A stretch of DNA of 37,937 nucleotides from a bacterium (lineage in GTDB: Bacteria; JAUVQV01; DATDCY01). The DNA lies in the NCBI GenBank assembly GCA_036524115.1, contig DATDCY010000208.1, positions 1 through 37,937 on the forward strand. Direction: 5' to 3'. Every line of letters begins with the position of its first letter. Position 1 is the first letter of the stretch. The notes under the pieces were generated by a model. That model was not told the origin of the DNA. It saw nothing but the letters and a program-made list of their open reading frames with translations, and did no database searches. Shown here in pieces: positions 31,701 to 37,937 of this stretch. The position numbers and the translations under genes were made by a program.

Positions 31701-31778
31701 ACCGGCGGGAGGCGGCAGTACGATCTGCTGCGCCGCTACAACGAGGGCGGGCTCTGCGCGCCGCCGGCGTCCCCCTGA
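28752..31778 (+). CDS. Large secreted surface protein: IgGFc-like N-part, DUF11, two GYWKNHP modules
   Basis: The 1008-residue protein has a signal peptide (RAVVGCLALFAVMAVSLPPA, cleavage near AAAG). Residues about 27-530 resemble bacterial IgGFc-binding/choice-of-anchor-like domains (VYYVPLPEDQIHVALTGIFPG; VITYDHWEDGYEAD; TEVWGDGDPANG). A DUF11 domain follows at about 545-640 (TLRYTIRVRNVSRRPVTNLVVSDELP). The module TIGYWKNHPEAWPVEAI (about 671-790) ends in SCITAVLAAADRWLAAHPPGSG and a LCAPH tail. A second DUF11-like segment follows, then a degenerate copy of the module, AFWRRYPERWPVLKV (about 886-1005), ending in SCITRPVAAADAWLAAHPPGGG and LCAPP. ATG 28752 is preceded by GGGAGGGG. Its role is unknown, possibly cell-surface structural. 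Confidence 0.85.
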   Translation: MRAVVGCLALFAVMAVSLPPAPAAAGSVAQVYYVPLPEDQIHVALTGIFPGPAACGASQGLGVGDAIVTYLSLTPVAEGTVITYDHWEDGYEADIARPSQASTEVWGDGDPANGSAPGFPDDRIGAGGVIVLHNEVPAAGRGAILDYDGGDKLAASLPIAVTRAAWGTGTGTQLAGALEMRELRQWGRLFRAPVGQDVPGTQMFQLTSLLVMASRNGTSVAIDANADGTPETFATLDEGQSYQVPRGVLAGASVAASAPVQAALITGDVCATYQSRWFSLEPEGHWGPSAWAPVGTGAGHPTAVYVFNPGHAPVAVVRETLAGRDAGVVVAPRSVRAFAVPEASGARFASAGGEPILAVGTVDAGGSAYEWSFSLIQESLLTPQALVGWGAGRDPLSDVKPDENGSPVWVTPVLPGGRRGNVLVCVDYNGDNVGDLGGAGCRYDRQLDLRTFESFRVYDPDGDQTGMILYVCDDSGARLAVAWGQDPSAASTPQPGLDLGTTVPPLPAMAALKEVELALDADGDGLPGAGDTLRYTIRVRNVSRRPVTNLVVSDELPLHTNYVDGSTTVDAGGGPVALPDAGLTPFPLDEGGASLGTLDVGGAVAVVFLAVIDDPLPADVRTVLNVAVARSDLDEIEAQVELPLAPWRPRPSLALAKTAVVETVGSAGTGTIGYWKNHPEAWPVEAITAGGRSYPRDEAIRLMSRPGGGDKTYDLFRQFVAATLNGFVGNDTSCITAVLAAADRWLAAHPPGSGVRADDAAWTGAGAALHATLDAYNNGLLCAPHRDAAGAGGLRRDVVFTVTVTNDGNVDLDGVAVQDAAMPACSALVGTLPAFGGSAITTCRAEGVVADLTNVALAVGTAPDGSRVSARAEVFVDLPDGAPTPTRGVRTLAFWRRYPERWPVLKVALGAGAITREGVLRTLAGCAPGDVSCALYGQLAAARLNLLAGAAASCITRPVAAADAWLAAHPPGGGTRASSVAWRTGGRRQYDLLRRYNEGGLCAPPASP

Positions 31779-31973
31779 TCCCGCGGGGTACCCGGGCGTA
31801 ATGGAGCGTTCGGGCGCATCCCGACGAGGTGGCGGCGAGCGGGTGCAGCGGGGAGGTCGCGGATTCGTGACGCCGCGACCACCGTCGCTTCGATCGGCCG
31901 CCAAAGACCCTCTTTCCGCGCACCACCTTCCCGTCGCAGCAGTGTTGCTGTGGTCGGATGTACGTGCTTGGGT
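31779..31973. other. Non-coding gap between surface-protein gene and palindrome E
   Basis: No gene is supported here. The main structure is GGTCGCGG-ATTCGTGACG-CCGCGACC (31855-31880), an 8-bp stem 76 nt after the surface-protein stop, a possible terminator. The rest shows no recognised motif. Confidence 0.5.
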
Positions 31974-32112
31974 GCCCGAGTCGGCAGGAGCGTCCTGGTG
32001 CGTCCCTGCGAGGCAGCGACAAGCCCGCGCGGAGGCGGGCTGGTGCCCGCCGCACAAGCGAGGCGAGGAGCAACGCGGCAGGGGCGCGGCAGGGCCTCCT
32101 GCCGCCCCGGGC
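31974..32112 (-). repeat. Stop-anchored palindrome E (3' of the Nramp-like gene)
   Basis: This 139-nt imperfect palindrome reads, in the transporter sense, from GCCCGGGGCGGCAGGAG at the first base after the TA of the TAG stop, to its inverted partner GCCCGAGTCGGCAGGAG at 31974-31990. The apical hairpin GGCGGGC-ACCA-GCCCGCC (32034-32051) is exactly central. It shares TGTGCGGCG, CGCCTC, CGGGCTTG and CCAGGACG-type blocks, and the ACCA loop, with copy D. Confidence 0.8.
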
Positions 32113-33392
32113 TACGAGAACAAGGGCGAGAAGACGAGGAAGAGGCTGAGGAGAACGAGGAGCGCCACGCACGCGATCCCGGCGACGTTGGCCCACCGGC
32201 CATTGGCGTACGTGCCCATCAGGTCCCGGTCGTTCACGAGCACGAGCATGAAGATGAGGATGAACGGCAGCACGAGCCCGTTGAGCACCTGCGAGAGGAA
32301 CATGATCTTGATCAGCGGCATCCCGGGGAGCAGGATCGCGCCGGCGGCAAAGAGGATGATCAGCGAGTAGAGGCCGTAGAACTGCGGCGCCTCGGCGAAC
32401 TTCCTGTCGACGCCGACCTCCCAGCCCATCCCCTCGCAGACCGTGTACGCCGTCGACAGCGGCAGGATCGAGGCCGCGAAGAGGCTCGCGTTGAGCAGGC
32501 CGAGGGCGAAGAGGTAGGCGTTGTACTTCCCCGCGATCGGCGCCAGCGCGAGCGCCGCGTCCTTGGCCGTCTCGATGCGGACGTTGCCGCGGTAGAGCGT
32601 CTCGGCGCAGGTGACGATGATGAAGAAGGCGACGACGGTGACCATCACCGACCCGAGGATCACGTCCCAGCGCGAGTAGCGGTACTCCTCGATCCGCACG
32701 CCCTTTTCCACGATCGACGCCTGCTGGTAGAACTGCATCCAGGGGGCGATCGTCGTGCCGACCAGGGCCGTGAGCATGACGAGGTACTCGGTGGAGAGCG
32801 TCCCCTGCGGCCGCACGACCTCGCGCAGCAGGCTCGGCCAGTGCGGCGCGACCTTGACCCCGGCGACGATGTAGGCGATGTAGAAGACGCAGGCGCCGAG
32901 GAAGATCTTCTCGACGCGGCTGTACGTCCCCTTGACGACGACCCACCAGACGAAGAAGGCCGCGATGGGCACCGCGAGCGCGCGGCCGATGCCGAAGATC
33001 TCCATCGCGGAGGCGATCCCGGCGAACTCCGCGACCGCGTTGCCGAAGTTGGTCACCACGAGACAGAGCATGAGGTAGAACGTGACCCGCACGCCGAAGC
33101 GCTCGCGGATCAGGTCGGCGAGCCCCTGGCCGGTGACCACGCCGAGCCGCGAGGTCATCTCCTGCACCAGGACGAGCGCGATGGCGATCGGCACCAGCGA
33201 CCAGAGCAGTGTCTGCCCGAAGTGCGCGCCCGCGAGCGAATACGTCGTGATGCCGCCGGCGTCGTTGTCGACGTTGGCCGTGATGATCCCCGGGCCGACC
33301 ACCGAGAGGAAGATGAGCAGCCCCTTCCAGCGGGCCTGCAGCCAGGAGCGCGCGGCCGCCGGCCGGGGGAGGACGGTTCGCGGCGCGCTCAC
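32112..33392 (-). CDS. Nramp-like divalent metal transporter with altered metal site
   Basis: The 426-residue protein has about 11 hydrophobic segments and Nramp features such as the N-terminal GPGIITAN and EFAGIASAMEIFG. The first unwound helix, normally DPGN, reads VDNDAGG (residues 41-47). The sixth, normally MPH, reads TTIAPWMQFYQQ, with Ala216 at the place of the metal-binding Met. In the NRMT branch a similar Met-to-Ala change goes with Mg2+ transport, but the TM1 change here is different, so specificity is uncertain. It starts at GTG 33392, overlapping by GTGA the stop of a PRC/MgtE_N/CBS protein. That partner suggests Mg2+-gated transport. The stop codon is followed at once by palindrome E. 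Confidence 0.87.
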   Translation of the reverse strand: MSAPRTVLPRPAAARSWLQARWKGLLIFLSVVGPGIITANVDNDAGGITTYSLAGAHFGQTLLWSLVPIAIALVLVQEMTSRLGVVTGQGLADLIRERFGVRVTFYLMLCLVVTNFGNAVAEFAGIASAMEIFGIGRALAVPIAAFFVWWVVVKGTYSRVEKIFLGACVFYIAYIVAGVKVAPHWPSLLREVVRPQGTLSTEYLVMLTALVGTTIAPWMQFYQQASIVEKGVRIEEYRYSRWDVILGSVMVTVVAFFIIVTCAETLYRGNVRIETAKDAALALAPIAGKYNAYLFALGLLNASLFAASILPLSTAYTVCEGMGWEVGVDRKFAEAPQFYGLYSLIILFAAGAILLPGMPLIKIMFLSQVLNGLVLPFILIFMLVLVNDRDLMGTYANGRWANVAGIACVALLVLLSLFLVFSPLFS

Positions 33393-34639
33393 CGGGCCAG
33401 CTCCGGCGCCACGTCCTCGAGGACGTCGTCGACGGTGATGATGCCCTTCATGACGCCCTCGCCGTCGACGACGGGCAGGGCGCGGAAGCGGTACTTCGCG
33501 AACAGTTCGGCCGCCTCGCCCTTGTGCTCGTCCACCGTCACCGAGACGACGCGCGTGCTCATCAGCTCGTCGAGGCGCCGCTCCGGGCTGGCGACGATGA
33601 GGCCGCGCAGCGTGACGACCCCCACCAGGTGGCCGAGCTCGTCGAGGACGTAGAGGTAGTAGATGCTCTCGGCGTCGCGCGCCTCCTGGCGCAGCACGGC
33701 GATCGTCTGGTCGACCGTGTAGCCCGTCTTGAGCGCGATGAAGTCCGTGGTCATGAGCGAGCCGGCGGTGTCCTCCTCGTGCGCCAGCAGCTCGCGCACC
33801 TCAACCGAGCGCTCGGCCTCCATGCCCTCGAGGATGGTCTCGGCCTTCTCCTCCTCCAGCTCGCTGAGCAGGTCCGCGGCCTCGTCGGCGGCCATCTCCT
33901 CGACGACGCGCGTCGCGCGCTCCTCGCCCATCCCCTCGATGAGGTCGACCTGCGTCTCGGTGTCCATCTGCTCGAGGGCGTCGGCGGCGACCTCGGGGCC
34001 GAGGGCCTCGAGGACGGCCTGCTGCTTGTGCATGTCGAGGTCCTCGAGGATCTCGGCCAGCTCCGCCGGGTGCAACCCGGCCAGCGGCTGGCGCTTCTCG
34101 GAGAGGCGCAGCACCTGTCGGGCGCCGTCGCGGTGGAAGTGCCCGAGCGGCTGCACGTACTTCCAGGCGATGAGGTGCTCCTGCAGGCGGTAGTCGAAGA
34201 GCGCGCCCGCCAGCGCGTTCACCGCGGGGAGCCACCCGAGACGCCGGAAGAGGCCGCTGGCACCGACGTCGACGTGGATCAGCCGCAGGTCGTTGTCCAT
34301 GCGCAGCAGGTGCAGGTCGTTGACGCGCACGACGCGCGCCCCGAAGGTGTCGATGATCTGGCGGTCGAGGACGTGCCGGCGCGCGTGCAGGGCGCCCTCG
34401 GGAGGTGCCGCGCCGGAGGCGGCCGCGCCGGCCGCGACGACGATCTCGCCCTTGAGGGAGGTGACGCTCCACCAGGGCACGTAAAACGGCGGCCTGCGGC
34501 CGCGGCGCACCATCATCCCGACCACCGGGGGGTAGAGCTCCTCGGCGTTCGCGATCAGGTCGACGGGCCGGCCGAGCACCTGGCCGTCGCCGGCGTCCCG
34601 CACCCGCATCGCGAACAGCTCGGTGAGATAGACGAACAC
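33389..34639 (-). CDS. PRC-barrel / MgtE_N / CBS-pair regulatory protein
   Basis: The 416-residue protein has no membrane segments. Residues about 1-160 contain two PRC-barrel-like parts (LFAMRVRDAGDGQVLGRPVDLI; HARRHVLDRQIIDTFGARVV). About 185-285 is the MgtE N-terminal superhelix (PAELAEILEDLDMHKQQAVLE; ERATRVVEEMAADEAADLLSEL). About 290-416 is a CBS pair (DTAGSLMTTDFIALKTGYTV; LDELMSTRVVSVTVDEHKGE; FRALPVVDGEGVMKGIITVDDV). In MgtE these domains sense cytosolic Mg2+ and gate the channel; here they are in a separate protein overlapping the Nramp-like transporter by GTGA. Start GTG 34639 follows GGGAGG with an 8-nt spacer. A TTGCGT-N16-CATAAT promoter lies just upstream. Confidence 0.88.
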   Translation of the reverse strand: MFVYLTELFAMRVRDAGDGQVLGRPVDLIANAEELYPPVVGMMVRRGRRPPFYVPWWSVTSLKGEIVVAAGAAASGAAPPEGALHARRHVLDRQIIDTFGARVVRVNDLHLLRMDNDLRLIHVDVGASGLFRRLGWLPAVNALAGALFDYRLQEHLIAWKYVQPLGHFHRDGARQVLRLSEKRQPLAGLHPAELAEILEDLDMHKQQAVLEALGPEVAADALEQMDTETQVDLIEGMGEERATRVVEEMAADEAADLLSELEEEKAETILEGMEAERSVEVRELLAHEEDTAGSLMTTDFIALKTGYTVDQTIAVLRQEARDAESIYYLYVLDELGHLVGVVTLRGLIVASPERRLDELMSTRVVSVTVDEHKGEAAELFAKYRFRALPVVDGEGVMKGIITVDDVLEDVAPELAR

Positions 34640-34829
34640 TTCTCGCGCCTCCCGTTTCGCGCCGATTATGGCCAACCGCCGGGCGAACGCAAGGCAATTC
34701 GACCGCGGCGCACCGCCCCGAACGCGAGACGCACGCCGCCGGGCCGCGGCCCGCTTGCGCGCGGGGGTGCCGGCGCGCGAGAATGTCGCGGGCGGATGGC
34801 CGCGGCCATCCTTCACGAGGAGGAGACAC

Positions 34830-35423
34830 ATGCCACTGACGCGGCTGACATCGGGGCAGGGCAGAACTTTCGCGACATCGGTCATCGCGGCGGCGCTCGC
34901 GTCTCTGGCGCTTCTCGCGGTCGCCGCGCCGGCCGGTGCAGCGGACCTGGGCCTGCGACTCGGCTACTACGCGGGAAAGGATGCCGACGAGCCGGTCCCC
35001 GTGATCGGCGCCTACGGCCGCGTGGACGTCCCCGGGCCGGTCAACCTCGAACTCTCGGCGGACTACCGGAGCGAGTCGTTGCTCGACGGCGCGCTGGAGG
35101 CGAAGGTGGTGCCGGTGCGGGCCTCCGCGGTCCTGAACCCGTTCCCCGTCGTCGGTCCCTACCTGCTGGCGGGCGTCGGCGCGGACTTCACGTCGATCAG
35201 CTTCCACCAGAGGCTGGCGGCGCAAGGCGACGAGTCGGCCCTGGCGCTCGAGCTGCACGCTGGCGGCGGTCTCGAGTTGAGCCTCGGCCTGGTGAGCGTC
35301 GCCGCCGAGCTGCGCTACTGCGCGGTGGAGCGCGTCTCGAACGACCCGGTCGAGGCCGCCCTCGGGCACGCCTACGACCCGAGCGGCTGGTACGCCTCCC
35401 TTTCCGCCGCCATATCATTCTAG
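34830..35423 (+). CDS. Small outer-membrane beta-barrel protein
   Basis: The 197-residue product has a signal peptide (RTFATSVIAAALASLALLAV, cleavage near GAADL). The rest is amphipathic strands ending in ISF, a C-terminal aromatic residue typical of outer-membrane barrels. Strands include LGLRLGYYAG, NLELSADYRS, VGPYLLAGVGADF and YASLSAAISF, consistent with an 8-stranded OmpW/OmpA-like barrel. ATG 34830 is preceded by GAGGAGG. It is divergent from the MgtE_N/CBS gene. Palindrome D begins on the last base of its TAG stop codon. Ligand and function are unknown. Confidence 0.8.
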   Translation: MPLTRLTSGQGRTFATSVIAAALASLALLAVAAPAGAADLGLRLGYYAGKDADEPVPVIGAYGRVDVPGPVNLELSADYRSESLLDGALEAKVVPVRASAVLNPFPVVGPYLLAGVGADFTSISFHQRLAAQGDESALALELHAGGGLELSLGLVSVAAELRYCAVERVSNDPVEAALGHAYDPSGWYASLSAAISF

Positions 35424-35564
35424 CGCCGGGCTTCCGGAGGCCCTTTTCCGCCCTGGCGGCGTCGGCCGCTCGCTCCGCTCGTGCGGCGACCACCAGGTCG
35501 CCTCCTCGCGAGCTTGCGGCCTTCCTTGCCAGGACGAAAAATGGCGCTCCGGCAGCGCCGGCGC
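35423..35564 (+). repeat. Stop-anchored palindrome D (3' of the outer-membrane barrel gene)
   Basis: This 142-nt imperfect palindrome has arms starting GCGCCGG at the last base of the stop codon (35423-35429) and ending CCGGCGC (35558-35564), with continued pairing through TCCGGAG-type and CCTGGC segments. The apical hairpin GGCGACC-ACCA-GGTCGCC (35485-35502) is exactly central. It is arranged head-on with copy B across a 43-nt gap, each serving one of the two convergent genes. Confidence 0.8.
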
Positions 35565-35607
35565 AGCCAGGGCTCTTCCAGGATGGAGATCTTGTCCAAG
35601 CTGCACG

Positions 35608-35731
35608 GCCGGGCGCCGAGAAGGGTCCAGATGCAAGGCGCGCGACGAACCGGCGACTGAGGTGGCCTTGTGGCCACCGCAGGGAGGCGGGAGGCGCGCA
35701 ACGCCGCAGATGGGCCCTTATCGGCGCCCGG

Positions 35732-35732
<1 letters not shown>
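35608..35732 (-). repeat. Stop-anchored palindrome B (3' of the cysteine synthase gene)
   Basis: This 125-nt imperfect palindrome has terminal arms GCCGGGCGCCGA at both ends in inverted orientation. These continue as GATAAGGGCCCATCTGC against GAGAAGGGTCCAGATGC, so the outer stem is about 25 bp. The apical hairpin GGTGGCC-TTGT-GGCCACC (35661-35678) is central. Compared with copy A, two apical pairs have changed together (C-G to T-A and A-T to G-C). In the gene sense it starts on the last base of the TAG stop. Confidence 0.88.
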
Positions 35733-36640
<908 letters not shown>

Positions 36641-36670
36641 GGTCCCTCCGGGGTCAGGCCGCGTCGCGCC

Positions 36671-36700
36671 TTGCCAAGGCGGCGGCGGCACACCTATAAT
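36671..36700 (+). promoter_or_regulatory. Promoter of the small membrane-anchored protein gene
   Basis: TTGCCA (36671-36676) and a perfect TATAAT (36695-36700) are separated by 18 nt. The transcript would start near 36707 with a leader of about 46 nt that contains AAGGAG. Confidence 0.65.
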
Positions 36701-36752
36701 CCGTGAAAACCGGCGCCGGGACGGCGGTCCCGGACGAAAGGAGCGGCAAGGC

Positions 36753-37115
36753 ATGCGTAGACGGAGGCTCGACCAGCGCGGTGCGGGAGGCATCGGCTGC
36801 CTGTTCATCATCGCGGTGGCGGCCGCCGGGATCTACGCCGGCCTCGAGCTCGGCCTGCCGGAGCTGCGCAATCGTTCCTTCGAGGACCGGCTGAACGAGT
36901 CCTACTCCTTCTTCGCGCGCCAGTCCGACAAGTACATCCGCGAGCGCATCATCCAGATCGCCTCGGAGTTCCATATCGACCTCAAGCCCGAGCAGGTGAA
37001 CGTCGTGATCGAGGGCGACCACCTGACCATCGACATCGACTATCAGAAGATCGCCGACCTCAAGTTCGAGCAGAAGGTCCTCGCCTACCACATCCACCGC
37101 TCCGGCCCCTACTAG
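36753..37115 (+). CDS. Small membrane-anchored protein (DUF4845-like)
   Basis: The 120-residue product has a basic N-terminus (MRRRRLDQRG), one transmembrane helix GGIGCLFIIAVAAAGIYAGLELG (residues about 12-34) and a charged alpha/beta domain, with SFFARQSDKYIRERIIQIASEFHIDL and VVIEGDHLTIDIDYQKIADL. It resembles the DUF4845-type small envelope proteins; function is unknown. ATG 36753 is preceded by AAGGAG with a 9-nt spacer and a good TATAAT promoter. The TAG stop is itself part of palindrome C. Confidence 0.75.
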   Translation: MRRRRLDQRGAGGIGCLFIIAVAAAGIYAGLELGLPELRNRSFEDRLNESYSFFARQSDKYIRERIIQIASEFHIDLKPEQVNVVIEGDHLTIDIDYQKIADLKFEQKVLAYHIHRSGPY

Positions 37116-37236
37116 GACGTCGATAAGGGCCCGCCTGCGGCGTCGGTCTTCGCCCTTCGTCACTGCGGCGTACTGCTCGTACGCCTCATTCCTCAGGGCT
37201 CGTCCTCCTTGCATCCGGACCCTTCTCGACGCCCTA
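37113..37236 (+). repeat. Stop-anchored palindrome C (3' of the small membrane protein gene)
   Basis: This 124-nt imperfect palindrome starts with the stop codon itself (TAGGACGTCGATAAGGG) and ends with the inverted form CCCTTCTCGACGCCCTA. The apical hairpin GGCGTAC-TGCTC-GTACGCC (37167-37185) is central. Inner blocks CTGCGGCGTCGGTC, TGCGGCG, CGCCTCA and TTGCATCCGGACCC match copies A and B. The TAG is mirrored by CTA at the far end, so the element may have supplied the stop codon. Confidence 0.83.
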
Positions 37237-37255
37237 GTGTGCTTCGTCCCAGGGC

Positions 37256-37687
37256 TCAGAGCCCCATGTCCACGTCGGCGGGCTTCCAGGTCAGCACGAC
37301 CGTGCGCTGCCTGCCCTTGCCGAGCTTCACGCCCTTGGCCGTCCGGGTCGCCCCGTCCTGCACCGCGGTGATGTCGTAGGTGCCGGGGGGCACGTCCACG
37401 ACCAGCCACGGGCCGTGCTCCGCGCGGCCGCGGAAGACGGTCTTGCCGCCCGTGGCGATCGTCACGTCGGCGTTGCAGAGCAGGTTGCCGGCGTCCGTCC
37501 GGAAGACGACCTTCAACGGGTAGAGCTGCGGGACCTGCTTGCGCTCCTCGACGCCGACACCGGCGCTGTAGTAACGGACGGACTCGTACTGCTGGACGGG
37601 AACGGGAAGCTCCGCGGCCGCGGCGGCGGCCACCGCGGGCACGCCGGCGACCAGCGCGACGAGCGCTGCACCCAGGCTCCTCTTCAT
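37256..37687 (-). CDS. Exported carboxypeptidase-regulatory-like beta-sandwich protein
   Basis: The 143-residue product has a signal peptide (MKRSLGAALVALVAGVPAVAAAAAAE). A VRYYSAGVGVEERKQVPQLYPLKVVFRT segment is followed by a beta-sandwich with NADVTIATGGKTVFRGRAEHGPWLVVDVPPGTYDITAVQDG. The PPGTYDITA turn is typical of carboxypeptidase-regulatory-like/transthyretin-like modules. Start ATG 37687 is preceded by AAAGGGGGC; a longer frame upstream would hide the signal peptide. It is probably periplasmic or surface, of unknown role. It is convergent with the small membrane-protein gene; palindrome C lies between them. Confidence 0.78.
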   Translation of the reverse strand: MKRSLGAALVALVAGVPAVAAAAAAELPVPVQQYESVRYYSAGVGVEERKQVPQLYPLKVVFRTDAGNLLCNADVTIATGGKTVFRGRAEHGPWLVVDVPPGTYDITAVQDGATRTAKGVKLGKGRQRTVVLTWKPADVDMGL

Positions 37688-37757
37688 GGCTGACGGCCCC
37701 CTTTCGCTGCAGTTGCGCACTCCGGTCCGCCGAATATACCCGAGGAGGCCGCTATTC

Positions 37758-37937
37758 TCAATGAACGCGCTCGAAGAGCGCCACCGTCTCGACGTGCGCC
37801 GTCTGCGGGAACAGGTCCAGGGCGCGCGCGGCCGCGAGACGGTGGCCGCCCGCGGCGAGCACGGCCGCGTCGCGGGCGAGCGTCGCCGGGTCGCAGGAGA
37901 CGACGACGACGCGGGCGGGGCCGAGGGCCGCGAGCGC
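37758..37937 (-). CDS. TrmA/RlmD-family RNA m5U methyltransferase, C-terminal fragment (5' part outside window)
   Basis: Minus-strand translation of the last 180 bases gives [20 protein letters not shown], then [11 protein letters not shown], then a segment ending [21 protein letters not shown] and a TGA stop (37758-37760). [11 protein letters not shown] contains the nucleophilic Cys of SAM-dependent RNA uracil-5-methyltransferases, and [10 protein letters not shown] with its Glu is the family C-terminal motif. The N-terminal part, including TRAM and SAM-binding domains, lies beyond the window. It could be RlmC/RlmD-like or TrmA-like; the fragment cannot decide. Confidence 0.88.
   Translation of the reverse strand, partial: ALAALGPARVVVVSCDPATLARDAAVLAAGGHRLAAARALDLFPQTAHVETVALFERVH

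Overview
This is a very GC-rich window (I estimate close to 70 percent G+C) from a Gram-negative bacterium. It carries Sec-type exported proteins, a type IV pseudopilin operon, an outer-membrane barrel and a 20-plus-haem cytochrome. The multihaem cytochrome, anaerobic-type tetrapyrrole genes and paired PstB proteins would suit a high-GC Desulfobacterota/'Deltaproteobacteria'-like organism, but the lineage is an inference; no rRNA or tRNA gene is present to settle it. No CRISPR array, transposase or phage gene is visible.

Layout. 1-1092: tail of a secreted beta-propeller-like protein. 1108-3935: a three-gene tetrapyrrole cluster (precorrin-2 dehydrogenase, uroporphyrinogen-III methyltransferase, cobyrinate a,c-diamide synthase). 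3946-4985 (minus): zinc-ribbon protein and exported redoxin. 5287-10160 (minus): complete phosphate uptake operon pstS-pstC-pstA-pstB2-pstB1-phoU with two different PstB ATPases. 10341-12874: secreted protein and a CNNM/CBS/CorC membrane protein. 12930-14537 (minus): fused APH-like/AAA kinase. 14604-22412: tiny zinc-ribbon protein, then a GspH/FimT-PilV-PilW-PilX pseudopilin operon behind a sigma-54-like promoter; the PilW member is 1604 residues long. 22470-24521 (minus): cytochrome with about 22 haem motifs. 24833-31778: two large secreted DUF11-type surface proteins flanking a queuosine-precursor transporter homologue and GreA. 32112-34639 (minus): an Nramp-like transporter coupled to a PRC/MgtE_N/CBS protein. 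34830-37937: outer-membrane barrel, cysteine synthase, two small envelope proteins and the end of a TrmA/RlmD-type RNA methyltransferase.

Two observations stand out. (1) Five long imperfect palindromes (124-142 nt) each begin at the stop codon of a gene, always in that gene's sense orientation, with an apical 7-bp hairpin exactly at their centre. The paired arms differ between copies but stay self-complementary, which indicates selection on structure; I call them stop-anchored palindromes A-E. (2) The two PstB ATPases are complementary in their defects: PstB1 has intact Walker A, Q-loop and switch His but a degenerate signature (LPTEQ), while PstB2 has a perfect LSGGQ but lacks the Q-loop Gln and the switch His. 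This predicts an asymmetric heterodimeric phosphate ABC transporter with one working and one degenerate ATP site.

Other points: several genes have consensus promoters so close to the start codon that the mRNA would be nearly leaderless; genes without a stop-anchored palindrome often have simple GC-rich hairpins instead; and many genes in operons overlap by GTGA.
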